A DNA stretch of 59,350 nt from Burkholderiaceae bacterium (GCA_022702125.1 JAKOND010000004.1:1-59350), one strand, 5' to 3'; shown: positions 1 through 13,903, numbered from the stretch's first letter. The notes: a model not told the origin generated them from the letters alone. A program made the numbers and translations.

Positions 1-2274
1 TACGGCCAGGGCAAGTGGTACCCGGGCGAGCGGCTGCCGCGCTGGGCGCTGTCGATCTGCTGGCGCACCGACGGCAAGCCCGCCTGGCGCGACCCGGCCC
101 TGCTGGCCGACGAGCGCACGCCCACCCGCTACGCCCCCGCCGACGCGGACCGCTTCATCCACGGCCTGGCCGAGACCCTGGGCCTGCGCGACGACACCGT
201 CGTGCCCGGCTTCGAGGACGCCTGGTACTACATCCACCGCGAAGGCCAGCTGCCGATCAACGTCGATCCGTACGACGCCCGCCTGTCCGACCCCTTCGAG
301 CGGGCGCGCCTGCGCCGGGTGTTCGACCGCGGCGTGGACAGCGTCGTCGGCTACGTGCTGCCGCTGCAGCCGGTGCCGGCGGACGACGTGGACGGCAAGC
401 CGCCCGAGGGCACCGTCTCCGGCTGGCAGACCGGCCGCTGGCACCTGCGCGCCGGCCGCATGTACCTGGTGCCCGGCGACTCGCCGATGGGCTACCGGCT
501 GCCGCTGGAATCGCTGCCGTGGGTGCATCCCTCCGAGCATCCGCACCAGCCCGACATCGATCCCGCGGCCGAGCGCGGCGAACTGCCCGACGCGCCCGAG
601 GGCAGCCGCGCCAAGGCCGCCGCGTCCGGCGCGTCGGACGAGAAGGCGCCCGAGGCCTTCGAGTCGGCCCACACCGTGGTGCGCACCGCGCTGTGCGTCG
701 AGGTTCGCCATCCGCTGCGCGCCAACGGCCCGCTGTCGGCCGACCAGGAGCGCGAAGATCCCGGCGCCGGCATGCTCTACGTCTTCATGCCGCCGGTGCC
801 GCGCGTCGAGGACTACCTCGACCTGGTCGCCGCCGTCGAGGCAACCGCCGCCCGCCTCGGCATGCCGGTGGTGCTCGAGGGCTACCCGCCGCCGCGCGAC
901 CCGCGCCTGCAGCTGCTGCAGGTGACGCCCGATCCGGGCGTGATCGAGGTCAACATCCATCCCTCGCGCGACTGGGACGAGCTGGTCGAGCGCACCGAAT
1001 TCCTCTACCAAGCCGCGTTCGAGACCCGCCTGTCGGCCGAGAAGTTCATGACCGACGGCCGCCACACCGGCACCGGCGGCGGCAACCACATCGTGATGGG
1101 CGGCGCCACGCCGGCCGACAGCCCCTTCCTGCGCAAGCCCGAGCTGCTGGCCAGCCTGATCGCCTACTGGCACAACCACCCGAGCCTGAGCTACCTGTTC
1201 AGCGGCATGTTCATCGGCCCGACCAGCCAGGCGCCCCGGGTGGACGAGGCCCGCAACGACCAGGTCTACGAGCTGGAGATCGCGCTGGAGCAGATCCACG
1301 CCGCGCGCGCGCTGCGCGGCGAGGACATGCCGCCCTGGCTGGTGGACCGCACGCTGCGCAACATCCTGGTGGACATCACCGGCAACACCCACCGCGCCGA
1401 GTTCTGCATCGACAAGCTGTTCTCGCCCGACTCCTCCACCGGCCGCCTCGGCCTGCTGGAGCTGCGCGCCTTCGAGATGCCGCCGCATCCGCGCATGAGC
1501 GTGGTGCAGCAGCTGCTGCTGCGCGCGCTGGTGGCGCGCTTCTGGCGCACGCCGTACCGGGCGCCGCTGGTGCGCTGGGGCACCACGCTGCACGACCGCT
1601 TCATGCTGCCGACCTTCCTGGAGGCCGACCTGCACGACGTGCTGCACGAGATGCGCGCGGCCGGCCATGCCTTCGAGGACGCCTGGTTCGCGCCGCATTT
1701 CGAATTCCGCTTCCCGCTGATCGGGGGCGTGCAGGCGATGGGCGCCGAGATCTCGCTGCGCACCGCGCTGGAGCCGTGGCACGTCATGGGCGAGGAAGGC
1801 AGCTCCGGCGGCACCGCGCGCTACGTGGACTCGTCGCTGGAGCGCATCGAGGTGCGGGCCCGCGGCCTGACCGAGGGCCGCCACGTGGTGACGGTCAACG
1901 GCCGGGCGCTGCCGATGCATCCGAGCGGCACCGAGGGCGAATTCGTCGCCGGCGTGCGCTTCAAGGCCTGGAACCCGTGGTCCTCGCTGCACCCGACCAT
2001 CGACGTGCACGCGCCGCTGACCTTCGACATCATCGACACCTGGAGCCGGCGCGCCATCGCCGGCTGCCAGTACCACGTGGCGCATCCGGGCGGCCGCAAC
2101 TACACCACGCTGCCGGTCAACTCCTTCGAGGCGGAAAGCCGCCGGCACGCGCGCTTCTTCCACCAGGGCCACACGCCCGGCACCCTGCCGACCGCGCCCC
2201 CGACGGCGCCGACCACCGGCAGCCGCGAATTCCCGCTGACGCTGGACCTGCGGCGCGCCGCGCCCGGAGGCTGA
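1..2274 (+). CDS. DUF2126 family protein, 5' truncated by window edge
   Basis: The frame is open from base 1, so the N-terminus lies outside the window; 757 residues are visible. Full-length family members are larger and usually carry an N-terminal transglutaminase-like domain, which would be the missing part. The visible centre holds [19 protein letters not shown], a glycine-rich His-containing motif reminiscent of the carboxylate-amine ligase (glutamine synthetase-like) fold; that fold assignment is inference. The family co-occurs with circularly permuted ATP-grasp/alpha-E proteins and transglutaminases, both encoded just downstream, and is thought to take part in peptide tagging or modification. 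No enzymatic activity is established from sequence alone. Confidence 0.85.
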   Translation, partial: YGQGKWYPGERLPRWALSICWRTDGKPAWRDPALLADERTPTRYAPADADRFIHGLAETLGLRDDTVVPGFEDAWYYIHREGQLPINVDPYDARLSDPFERARLRRVFDRGVDSVVGYVLPLQPVPADDVDGKPPEGTVSGWQTGRWHLRAGRMYLVPGDSPMGYRLPLESLPWVHPSEHPHQPDIDPAAERGELPDAPEGSRAKAAASGASDEKAPEAFESAHTVVRTALCVEVRHPLRANGPLSADQEREDPGAGMLYVFMPPVPRVEDYLDLVAAVEATAARLGMPVVLEGYPPPRDPRLQLLQVTPDPGVIEVNIHPSRDWDELVERTEFLYQAAFETRLSAEKFMTDGRHTGTGGGNHIVMGGATPADSPFLRKPELLASLIAYWHNHPSLSYLFSGMFIGPTSQAPRVDEARNDQVYELEIALEQIHAARALRGEDMPPWLVDRTLRNILVDITGNTHRAEFCIDKLFSPDSSTGRLGLLELRAFEMPPHPRMSVVQQLLLRALVARFWRTPYRAPLVRWGTTLHDRFMLPTFLEADLHDVLHEMRAAGHAFEDAWFAPHFEFRFPLIGGVQAMGAEISLRTALEPWHVMGEEGSSGGTARYVDSSLERIEVRARGLTEGRHVVTVNGRALPMHPSGTEGEFVAGVRFKAWNPWSSLHPTIDVHAPLTFDIIDTWSRRAIAGCQYHVAHPGGRNYTTLPVNSFEAESRRHARFFHQGHTPGTLPTAPPTAPTTGSREFPLTLDLRRAAPGG

Positions 2275-2283
2275 CAGCGGCGG

Positions 2284-2303
2284 GCCGGCGCGTGCGCGCC
2301 GGC
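2284..2303. other. GC-rich perfect inverted repeat
   Basis: Arms GCCGGCGCG and CGCGCCGGC are separated by only TG, directly after the DUF2126 stop codon. It could form a strong hairpin in the 3' end of the transcript. There is no T-run, so it is not a classical terminator. Confidence 0.4.
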
Positions 2304-2321
2304 TCCGCGCACCAACTGCGG

Positions 2322-2348
2322 GCGGAAAGGCCCGCGGGCCCTCCGCCG
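2322..2348. terminator. Hairpin between convergent genes, no U-tract
   Basis: Arms GGCGGA/TCCGCC and GGCCCG/CGGGCC nest with a small internal bulge (aa against c). It sits in the 82-bp gap between two convergent genes and may limit read-through both ways. It lacks a T-run, so intrinsic termination is uncertain. Confidence 0.35.
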
Positions 2349-2356
2349 TCAGGCAC

Positions 2357-3760
2357 CTATTTGGTGCTCTTGCCGCCCGGGGTCGAGGACGCGCCTCCCG
2401 TGACCGGTGCCCCGTTGCCGGTGCCGGTCACGGTGCTGCCGCCGCCCGGGGAGGTCGACGCGCCGCCGGACTTCGCGCCGCTGTCCGAGGAAGCGCCCGG
2501 CGCGCCCGAACTGCTGGCCCGGGTCGCGGCGTCGTTGCTGTCGCCGGAGCTGCCCGTGTTGTCGCCACCGCCGCCCTCGCGGGCGCTGCCGTACCCCGAC
2601 TGCCGGCCGGAGGGCGAGGATGTCCCTTCGGACCGGGCCGACAGGCCCGAGGCATCCTGGCCCTGGCCCTGCCGGTTGCTGCGCCAGCTGCTGAACTCGT
2701 CCGAGAACTTGCGGTAGCGGTCCTGCCGCCAGGAGTCGTAGTCGTCGTCCAGGCTGCGCAGCTGCTCCTCGCGCCACTGGTGGTACTCCGGATCGCTGTG
2801 CCGGTAGTCGCGCCCGCCGTAGCCGGTGTTCTGCCGGCCCGGGGACGCGTCGCCGCCCGCATCGCCGTAGGAATGGCGGTTCGGGTTGGAGCGTTCGCTC
2901 CAGGCTTCGCTGCGCCGGGCTTCCTGGTCGTCGTGCCAGCGGCTGCCGTAGTCCGGATGGCGGTGCTCCCGGCCGGAGCGGTAGTCCAGGTCCTCGTCCG
3001 GCCGACCGTCGCCGGCGCCGCGCTGGGCCTGGCCGCCGTATTCGCCCTGCCCGCCGCCACGGTAGGCGCGGTAGTCCCGGTCGCCCTCGTAGCCGCCGTA
3101 GCCGGTCCGGCCCTGCGAGCCGCTCCGGTCGCCGCCCTGGTAGCCGCCGCGAGGACCGCCGCCCCGGTCGTTGCGCGGGTCGCCGCCGTAGCCGCCCCGC
3201 CCGCCCTGGTCGTCGCGGCCGCCGTAGCCGCCGCCCTGCTCCTGGCCGCCGGCATAGCCGCGCTGCCCGCGCTGGTGGTCGCTGTAGCCGCTGGCCTGGT
3301 TCGGCGCGCCGGCCGCGTAGGAGCCGCCGTAGACGTTGTCCTCGCCCTGCCCGGCGTAGCTGCCCTGTCCGCCGAAGCTGCCCTGGTCGCCCAGCTCGTC
3401 GCTGGAATAGCCGGGCCCGCTGCGCTGGCCGCGGCGGCCCTGCGCGTAGACCCCCCGGCCGCCGCCCTGGCCGCCGTAGCTGCCGCCGTAGCCGCCGCCC
3501 TGCTGGCCGCGGCCGCCCGGGTGGCCGCCATCGCCGGCCTGGCGGCCGCGGTCCTGGAACTGCTGGGACTGCCGGCCGCCGTCCTGGTCCCACGACCCGC
3601 CGGGCTGCCGGCCGCCGGGGCCGCCTCCGGACGGCTGGCCCCGGCCCGGGCGCTCGCCCTGCTGCTGGTGCTGCCGGCCCTCGTCGCGCCAGCCGTCCGC
3701 GCCGCCCCGGGCGTCGGGGTGGTCGTCGTTGCTCTGGTATCGGTCGTCATGGGAACGCAT
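2357..3760 (-). CDS. Gly/Gln/Arg-rich disordered protein with WR-x-WR motif block
   Basis: The start ATG at 3760 is chosen because AAGGAG lies 8 nt upstream; a longer open frame has no such site. The 467-aa product lacks a signal peptide and membrane segments. It is dominated by Gly, Gln, Arg, Asp, Ser and Tyr, with many YGG/GGY and RGG-like units at residues 60-250. The only complex-looking part is residues 326-363, running from YHQWREEQLRSLDDDYDSW to RKFSDEFSSWRSNR. Similar blocks occur, to my recollection, in Burkholderiales stress-related disordered proteins. The C-terminus is a Ser/Gly/Thr tail. The gene lies antisense between the DUF2126 and ATP-grasp genes. Function unknown; a scaffold, a condensate-forming protein or a substrate of the neighbouring modification enzymes are all speculative. 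Confidence 0.75.
   Translation of the reverse strand: MRSHDDRYQSNDDHPDARGGADGWRDEGRQHQQQGERPGRGQPSGGGPGGRQPGGSWDQDGGRQSQQFQDRGRQAGDGGHPGGRGQQGGGYGGSYGGQGGGRGVYAQGRRGQRSGPGYSSDELGDQGSFGGQGSYAGQGEDNVYGGSYAAGAPNQASGYSDHQRGQRGYAGGQEQGGGYGGRDDQGGRGGYGGDPRNDRGGGPRGGYQGGDRSGSQGRTGYGGYEGDRDYRAYRGGGQGEYGGQAQRGAGDGRPDEDLDYRSGREHRHPDYGSRWHDDQEARRSEAWSERSNPNRHSYGDAGGDASPGRQNTGYGGRDYRHSDPEYHQWREEQLRSLDDDYDSWRQDRYRKFSDEFSSWRSNRQGQGQDASGLSARSEGTSSPSGRQSGYGSAREGGGGDNTGSSGDSNDAATRASSSGAPGASSDSGAKSGGASTSPGGGSTVTGTGNGAPVTGGASSTPGGKSTK
2810..3510 (-). repeat. Degenerate Gly-Tyr-Gly coding repeats
   Basis: On the plus strand the unit reads as recurring GCCGTAGCC-type blocks, which are GGC TAC GGC on the coding strand. 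Unit length and spacing are irregular, so this is low-complexity coding sequence rather than a regular tandem array. It is a likely place for length variation between strains. Confidence 0.6.
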
Positions 3761-4025
3761 GTCGGAACTCCTTGGAAAATCGAAGGAAGGGAACCGGCCC
3801 CGCCGGCGGGTTGCGGGCGGTGCGCGCCGCGGTCTTTCCTGGCGCGCTCCGGGCGCATCGACCGCGGGGCGGCGGCCGGGCGGCGCGGTGCATCGACCGG
3901 CCACGGCCCTCAATCTAGGCACCGCGCCCGGGGCGCGCTGTCGGAAGACGATGAGTTGCCTGTAGGAATCGGCGCGCAGCCGGGCGGGCGAAAGGCCCGG
4001 GCGCGCGTGCCTCGAAGATGTGACA

Positions 4026-6725
4026 ATGTTCGGTCCCGTGAACGACACCTCCAGCTACCCCCTCCTCGACGCCTGCGCGCCCGAGACGCCCCGCCACCTC
4101 GCCGACAGCCTCGCCGCGCCGGCGACCGAGGGCCATTACGACGAGTTGCGGGGCACCGTTTCGTCCGGCGCGCGTGACGGCGCCGGGCTCGCGCCGGCGT
4201 GGGACCAGTTCTTCGGCCACCTGGGCGCCGCGGGCTTCCGCGACCTCAACCGCCGCATCGCCAGCGTGCGCCGCCAGGTGCGCGACAACGGGGTCACCTA
4301 CAACGTCTACGCCGACGACGACAGCGGCCCGCAGCGGCCCTGGTCGCTGGACCTGTTCCCGCTGATCGTCCCGCCCGAGAGCTGGCGCCGCATCGAGGCG
4401 GGCGTGCTGCAGCGGGTGCGGGTGCTCGACCGGGTGATGGCCGACGTCTACGGCGACCAGACCCTGCTGCGCAGCGGCCTGCTGCCGGCCGCGCTGGTGC
4501 AGGGCCACCCGGGCTACCTGCGGCCGATGCACGGCGTGCAGCCCTGCGGCGGCACCTTCCTGCACATCGCGGCCTTCGACCTGGCGCGCGGGCCCGACGG
4601 CCACTGGTGGGTGGTGTCGCAGCGCACCCAGGCGCCTTCGGGGCTGGGCTACCTGCTGGAGAACCGGCTGTCCATCTCGCGCCAGTTCCCGCGCGCCTTC
4701 GAGACGATGCAGGTGCAGCGGCTGGCGGCCACCTACCGCGCGCTGGTCGAGGGCCTGAAGCGCATGAGCCCGGCCGGCGCCGGCGCCCGCATCGCGCTGC
4801 TGACGCCCGGCCCGTACAACGAGACCTACTTCGAGCACGCCTACCTGGCGCGATACCTCGGCCTGCCGCTGGTCGAGGGCAGCGACCTGATGGTGCGCGA
4901 CCGGCACCTCTACCTGCGCACCCTGCAGGGCCTGCAGCCGGTGCACGGCCTGCTCAAGCGGCTCGACGACGAATTCCTCGACCCGCTGGAGCTGCGCGCC
5001 GACTCCACTCTGGGCGTGCCCGGGCTGCTGCAGGCGATCCGCGCCGGCAACCTGCTGGTGGCCAACGTGCCGGGCTCGGCCTTCCTCGAATCGCCGGCGC
5101 TGCTGGGCTTCCTGCCGGCGCTGGCGCGCCAGCTGCTCGGCGAGGAGCTGCAGCTGCCCGCGGTGCCCACCTGGTGGTGCGGCGAGGAAGCGGCGCTGGC
5201 CGATGCGCTGCCCCAGCTCGACCAGTGCGTGGTCAAGGCCACCTACCCCACCGCCTTCGGCGCGCGCGGCACCCGGCCGGGCATCCATTCGAGCTTCCAG
5301 ACCGCCCTCGGCGGCTCGCTCAGCGAATCCGAGCGCGACGCCTGGGCGGCCCGCATCCGCTCCAGCGCGGACGACTACACCCTGCAGACCGAGATGCCGC
5401 TGTCGCAGACGCCGACCTGGCGCGAGGTGGACGGCACCGACCGCATCCTGCCGCGCCCGGCCATCCTGCGCGTCTTCGCGGTGGCCGACGGACCGCGCTC
5501 CTGGCGGGTGCTGCCCGGCGGCCTGGCGCGGGTGGCGGGCGCCGGAGACGGCGACGAGATCGCCTCGATGCAGCGCGGCGGCAGCAGCGCCGACGTCTGG
5601 GTGCTGGCGCCCGGCGCGGTCGACGCCACCACCCTGCTGCGCACCGGCACCGCCCAGGCGGCCGAGGTCGCGGCGCTGGCGCTGCGCCGGCGCACCGTCA
5701 CCAGCCGGTCGGCCGAGAACCTGTTCTGGCTCGGCCGCTACACCGAGCGCGCCGAGAACACGGTGCGCCTGGCGCGCCTGGCGCTGCAGTCGCTCGGCGG
5801 CGACGACCAGTCCTCGCTGCCGCTGCTGGCCTGGATCACCGAGATGTGCATCGGCAACGCGCTGGTGCCGGCCGAGACCCCGCCGGCCGCGCAGGCCCGC
5901 CGCGTCTTCGAGCGCACCCTGATCGACGCCCTGGGCCAGCCCGGCGCCGGCAGCGCGCTGTCCAACCTGGGCGCGCTGCGCCGGGCCGCCGCCTCGGTGC
6001 GCGAGCGCATGGCGCAGGAGCACTGGAACACCATCGTCCACGCCGAGGAGGACTTCGCCCGCCGCGCCGCGCAGCACGCGGCCGAGGGCAGCTACCCGGC
6101 GGCCGACGCGCTGCGCCTGCTCGACGCCGCCAGCAGCCACCTGGCGGCCATCACCGGCGGCCAGATCGACCGCATGACCCGCGACGACGGCTGGATGCTG
6201 CTGTCCATCGGCCGCCTGATCGAGCGGCTGGCGTTCCTGTCGCCCGCGATGGCGCTCGGCTTCGAGACCGGCGCGGTGCGCGACGAGGCCGGCTTCGAGG
6301 GCATCCTGGCGCTGTTCGACAGCACCATCACCTTCCGCGCCCAGTACCAGCAGAGCCGCGACATCCCGGCCCTGCTGGAGCTGCTGGCCATCGACCGCGA
6401 CAACCCGCGCTCGCTCGCCTGGGTGGCCCACACCCTGCGCCGGCGGCTCGCCCGGCTGGCCGGCCACAACCGCGACGACGCCACGCCCGAGACCGCCCTG
6501 CCCCTGGGCCTGCCCGAGGCGCTGGCGCCCGACCGCTGGACCTTGGAAGGCCTGTGCGACACCGCGCTGCAGCCGGCCGCCGGCGCGGGGGGCGACGGCA
6601 CCGGCGGCAGCGCCATCGTCGCGCTGCTGCAGGACGGCGCGGACGCGGCCTACGCGCTGTCGGACGCCATCGGCGCGCGCTACTTCACCCATGCCGACTC
6701 GGTCGGCACCAGCATCGGCCTCTGA
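4026..6725 (+). CDS. Circularly permuted ATP-grasp domain fused to alpha-E (DUF403) domain
   Basis: The product is 899 residues. Residues about 60-540 match the circularly permuted type 2 ATP-grasp family (blocks NGVTYNVYAD, HPGYLRPMHG, LLENRLSISR, LTPGPYNETYFEHAYLAR). From residue 560, SRSAENLFWLGRYTERAENT opens the helical alpha-E domain. In many genomes these are two separate genes; here they are one fusion. The ATP-grasp part is predicted to form amide bonds between a carboxylate and an amine, in a cytoplasmic peptide-modification system with the flanking DUF2126 and transglutaminase proteins. The start is uncertain: ATG at 4026 is given, but GTG at 4020 or GTG at 4038 are in frame. The last sits 10 nt after a GACAAT -10-like hexamer. 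Confidence 0.88.
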   Translation: MFGPVNDTSSYPLLDACAPETPRHLADSLAAPATEGHYDELRGTVSSGARDGAGLAPAWDQFFGHLGAAGFRDLNRRIASVRRQVRDNGVTYNVYADDDSGPQRPWSLDLFPLIVPPESWRRIEAGVLQRVRVLDRVMADVYGDQTLLRSGLLPAALVQGHPGYLRPMHGVQPCGGTFLHIAAFDLARGPDGHWWVVSQRTQAPSGLGYLLENRLSISRQFPRAFETMQVQRLAATYRALVEGLKRMSPAGAGARIALLTPGPYNETYFEHAYLARYLGLPLVEGSDLMVRDRHLYLRTLQGLQPVHGLLKRLDDEFLDPLELRADSTLGVPGLLQAIRAGNLLVANVPGSAFLESPALLGFLPALARQLLGEELQLPAVPTWWCGEEAALADALPQLDQCVVKATYPTAFGARGTRPGIHSSFQTALGGSLSESERDAWAARIRSSADDYTLQTEMPLSQTPTWREVDGTDRILPRPAILRVFAVADGPRSWRVLPGGLARVAGAGDGDEIASMQRGGSSADVWVLAPGAVDATTLLRTGTAQAAEVAALALRRRTVTSRSAENLFWLGRYTERAENTVRLARLALQSLGGDDQSSLPLLAWITEMCIGNALVPAETPPAAQARRVFERTLIDALGQPGAGSALSNLGALRRAAASVRERMAQEHWNTIVHAEEDFARRAAQHAAEGSYPAADALRLLDAASSHLAAITGGQIDRMTRDDGWMLLSIGRLIERLAFLSPAMALGFETGAVRDEAGFEGILALFDSTITFRAQYQQSRDIPALLELLAIDRDNPRSLAWVAHTLRRRLARLAGHNRDDATPETALPLGLPEALAPDRWTLEGLCDTALQPAAGAGGDGTGGSAIVALLQDGADAAYALSDAIGARYFTHADSVGTSIGL

Positions 6726-6748
6726 GCCGCGGCCGACCGGTTCCCGCC

Positions 6749-7669
6749 ATGCGCCTGCAGATCATCCACGACACCCGCTACGACTACGCCAGCCCGGTCA
6801 AGACGGCGCACCACATGGCGCACATGCGGCCGCGCGAGGAGGCCTGGCAGCAGCTGCGCTCGCACGCGCTGGACATCACGCCCGTGCCGCCCCGGCTGAC
6901 CGAGGACCTCGACGTCTACGGCAACCCGCGCGCCTTCTTCTCGCTGCAGGGCGCGCACGACGCGCTGCGCATCGTCGCCCGCAGCCTGGTCGAGACCGCC
7001 GAGCCGCCGCGGGTGCCGGTGGGCGCGGGCGAGAGCCCGGACTGGGAGGCGGTGGCCGAGGCGATGCGCTTCCAGGCCGGCGGCCGCTGGGACCCGGCGG
7101 CCGAATTCACCTTCGCCTCCGAGTTCGCGCCGCACCATCCGGATTTCGCCGACTACGCGCAGCCCAGCTTCGCGCCCGGCACCGCGGTGCTGGCGGGCGC
7201 GCACGACCTGATGCGCCGCATCCACCGCGAGTTCCGCTACGACACCGACAGCACCGAGGTCGAGACCCCGGCGGTCGAGGCGCTGGCCCAGCGGCGCGGC
7301 GTCTGCCAGGATTTCGCGCACATCATGATCGCCTGCCTGCGGGCCCTGGGCCTGCCGGCGCGCTACGCCAGCGGCTACCTGCTGACCTTCCCGCCGCCGG
7401 GCAAGCCCCGGCTCATCGGCAGCGACGCGTCGCACGCCTGGGTGCAGGTCTACGCGCCGGCGGACGACGGCGGCCCGGGCGCCTGGCACGGCTTCGACCC
7501 CACCAACGACCGCGCCCCGGGCGAGGACTACGTGCTGCTGGCCGTCGGCCGCGACTACGCCGACGTGTCGCCGATGCGCGGCGTGCTGCACGGCGGCGCG
7601 GAGCACACGCTCGATGTCGGCGTGACCGTGATGCCCTTCGACGAAGCGCCCGATCTGCTATCGAAATAG
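6749..7669 (+). CDS. Transglutaminase-like family protein
   Basis: This 306-aa protein has an N-terminal beta-rich bacterial transglutaminase N-domain (HDTRYDYASPVKTAHHMAHM) and a C-terminal transglutaminase/protease core. The full catalytic triad is visible: Cys186 in RRGVCQDFAH, His229 in SDASHAWVQVY and Asp250 in GFDPTND. It begins 23 nt after the ATP-grasp/alpha-E gene and is probably co-transcribed with it. Family members act as thiol peptidases, amidases or cross-linkers; in this cluster a role opposing or complementing the ATP-grasp ligase is likely. No signal peptide is present, so it should be cytoplasmic. The stop codon TAG falls inside a copy of the 17-nt GCTA-N9-TAGC element. Confidence 0.9.
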   Translation: MRLQIIHDTRYDYASPVKTAHHMAHMRPREEAWQQLRSHALDITPVPPRLTEDLDVYGNPRAFFSLQGAHDALRIVARSLVETAEPPRVPVGAGESPDWEAVAEAMRFQAGGRWDPAAEFTFASEFAPHHPDFADYAQPSFAPGTAVLAGAHDLMRRIHREFRYDTDSTEVETPAVEALAQRRGVCQDFAHIMIACLRALGLPARYASGYLLTFPPPGKPRLIGSDASHAWVQVYAPADDGGPGAWHGFDPTNDRAPGEDYVLLAVGRDYADVSPMRGVLHGGAEHTLDVGVTVMPFDEAPDLLSK

Positions 7670-7673
7670 AAGC
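7657..7673. repeat. 17-nt GCTA-N9-TAGC element, copy 1
   Basis: GCTATCGAAATAGAAGC is one of six 17-nt elements in the window; its right end has one mismatch (AAGC). It supplies the last codons (L-S-K) and the stop codon of the transglutaminase gene. Confidence 0.55.
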
Positions 7674-7748
7674 ACCCAGCCCGGGCCACACCCTGGCTGG
7701 CGCCGGTTTTCCTCCTGGTTTTCCACTCCCTCCCGAAAGGACCCCTCC

Positions 7749-8213
7749 GTGAGCATCGCCGCAACCCTCCAGCGCCTGGGCATCGAACTGCCGCCCGTCG
7801 CCGTGCCCGCCGCCGCCTACGTGCCCTTCGTGCAGACCGGCAAGCTGGTCTTCGTCAGCGGCCACATCGCCAAGCGGGACGGCAAGCCCTGGGTCGGCCA
7901 GCTCGGCAAGACGATGGACACCGCCACCGGCAAGCAGGCCGCCCGCGCCATCGCCGTCGACCTGCTGGGCACCCTGCAGGCGGCCGCCGGCGGCGACCTG
8001 GAGCGCATCGCCCGCGTCGTCAAGGTGATGAGCCTGGTCAACTCCAGCCCGGACTTCACCGAGGCGCACCTGGTCACCAACGGCGCGAGCGAGCTCCTCG
8101 GCGAGGTCTTCGGCTCCGAGGTCGGCGCCCATGCCCGCAGCGCCTTCGGCGTGGCGCAGCTGCCGATGGGCGCCTGCGTCGAGATCGAGGTGATCGTCGA
8201 ACTCAAGGACTGA
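7749..8213 (+). CDS. RidA family protein (YjgF/YER057c/UK114)
   Basis: A 154-aa protein with the RidA fold pattern: FVSGHIAKRDGKPWVGQLG in the N-terminal half, then VVKVMSLVNSSPDFTEAHLV and ARSAFGVAQLPMGACVEIEV at the C-terminus. RidA proteins hydrolyse reactive enamine/imine intermediates released by PLP enzymes. This longer, LQRLGIELP-starting subgroup lacks a settled substrate. The start is GTG at 7749, preceded by GAAAGGA. It lies 79 nt after the transglutaminase gene and ends at a strong hairpin terminator, so it is the last plus-strand gene before the topoisomerase group. Confidence 0.88.
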   Translation: MSIAATLQRLGIELPPVAVPAAAYVPFVQTGKLVFVSGHIAKRDGKPWVGQLGKTMDTATGKQAARAIAVDLLGTLQAAAGGDLERIARVVKVMSLVNSSPDFTEAHLVTNGASELLGEVFGSEVGAHARSAFGVAQLPMGACVEIEVIVELKD

Positions 8214-8252
8214 CCGGTCGTTCCGTCGCGCGGCCTCCCGCCGCCCATGGAA

Positions 8253-8284
8253 AACGCCCGCCGGCAGCGATGCCGGCGGGCGTT
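8253..8284. terminator. Bidirectional terminator between ridA-type gene and parC
   Basis: A perfect 14-bp stem (AACGCCCGCCGGCA paired with TGCCGGCGGGCGTT) has loop GCGA. It is flanked by AA on the left and TT on the right. It serves the convergent RidA and parC genes. Confidence 0.75.
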
Positions 8285-8328
8285 CCGCATGGAGCCCCAG
8301 GGTATGCGCCACGGCTGGCGGCCGGCGC

Positions 8329-10740
<2,412 letters not shown>

Positions 10741-10868
10741 CGGTTACGCAAACAGGAAAGACGCATGGGGGAAGAAAAGGGGGCACGGCATGTCGCCGAT
10801 CGTCCGGACGGCCCGGACGGCACCGGTCCGCGCCGGGATGCCGCGGGTCCTGCGTGCGGGCGGCGGGC

Positions 10869-11750
10869 CTACTCCTGGATATCCGGGCCGCGCCGGTCGC
10901 GCAGGCCGGCACGCAGCGCGGGCGCGGCGAATTCGGCCTGGATGCGGTCGCCCGCCTTGCCCGCCAGCGCGGTGGACGCCGCGGGCGGACGGTCCTGCAG
11001 CAGGTTGTACGACTGCATCACGTTGCGCACGAAATTCTGGGTCTCGCGGTTCGGCGGGACGCGGTTGCCCGCGCGCTGCACCGTGCCCTCGCCGGCGTTG
11101 TAGGCGGCCAGCGCCAGCTCGACCTTGCCCGAGAACATGTCGAGCAGGTGGCGCAGGTAGCGCGCGCCGGCGGCGATGTTGACCTTCGGGTCGGCCAGCT
11201 TCTTCGCCACCGAGAGCTTGCCCTCGGCCGACACGCCCATGTTGCGCGCGGTCTGCGGCATGAGCTGCATCAGCCCGACAGCGCCGCGCGCGGACACGGC
11301 CGAGGTGTCGAACTTCGATTCGTTCAGGATCACCGCCTGCAGCAGCGCGTAGTCCACGCCGTGCTTGTCCGAGGCGGCGCGCAGGTGCTCGCGCGCCGAC
11401 TGGTAGCCGGGCGAGGTGTCGAGCAGCGCGTACAGCCGGTCCGACGCCGACGCCTTCCCGCCGAGCGGCTCGTCGGGCACCTCGCTGGCGCGCGGGGCGG
11501 GCATGTTGGGCCGCAGGCCGACCATCTCGGTGCCGCGGTGGCCGTCGTGCTGGAAGAGCTGGTAGCGCAGGTCGAGCTTCTCGGAGGCGAAATGCGCCTT
11601 GCCGGCCTCGTCGATGTAGCCCCAGACGTCCGCCCGGGCGGCGGGGGACGCTACGAGCGCCGAAGCGGCCGCGACGAGGGCGAGGGCGGCGCGCAGGCCG
11701 GACACGGGGCGCTGCCGGATGCGCGGGGCGGAGGGATGTCGCGGGGACAT
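10869..11750 (-). CDS. Lytic transglycosylase, SLT domain, secreted
   Basis: The start ATG at 11750 gives a 293-aa protein with a Sec signal peptide (residues 1-40, ending SPAARA before DVWGY). A short DUF4124-like segment (VWGYIDEAGKAHFASEK) follows. The SLT domain has catalytic Glu144 in ILNESKFD, the GAVGLMQLMPQTA block and the AAYNAGEGTV block. It cleaves the N-acetylmuramyl-(1,4)-N-acetylglucosamine bond in the periplasm with 1,6-anhydro product formation. It sits between parE (134 nt upstream) and parC (128 nt downstream), all on one strand. Confidence 0.92.
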   Translation of the reverse strand: MSPRHPSAPRIRQRPVSGLRAALALVAAASALVASPAARADVWGYIDEAGKAHFASEKLDLRYQLFQHDGHRGTEMVGLRPNMPAPRASEVPDEPLGGKASASDRLYALLDTSPGYQSAREHLRAASDKHGVDYALLQAVILNESKFDTSAVSARGAVGLMQLMPQTARNMGVSAEGKLSVAKKLADPKVNIAAGARYLRHLLDMFSGKVELALAAYNAGEGTVQRAGNRVPPNRETQNFVRNVMQSYNLLQDRPPAASTALAGKAGDRIQAEFAAPALRAGLRDRRGPDIQE

Positions 11751-11884
11751 CGGGGATCGGAGGGACAACGGTGTTCCTTGCGGCCCGACTGGCGGGCCCG
11801 GTGGGACAACAGCAATGCCGGCCGCGGCCTGGCATGCACGCACGGGTCGCGGTCCGGTGTTCCGCCGGTGCCGCGGCCTGCGAC

Positions 11885-13903
<2,019 letters not shown>

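Noticed and set aside
2810-3510. CRISPR-like repeated blocks
   Set aside because: Repeat units are irregular, lie in frame within a Gly-rich gene and have no unique spacers. They are codon-level low complexity.
3915-6692. Very long minus-strand open frame (about 925 codons) antisense to the ATP-grasp/alpha-E gene
   Set aside because: It is an effect of extreme GC3 in the real gene; its translation is Arg/Gly/Ala/Gln-rich with no recognisable domain. The same applies to long antisense frames opposite parC, parE, eno, pyrG, fcs and others.
4199-7669. Single long frame appearing to fuse an unknown protein to the transglutaminase
   Set aside because: Only the last 306 codons (from 6749) have protein-like composition. 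The first part is an out-of-frame shadow of the ATP-grasp gene.
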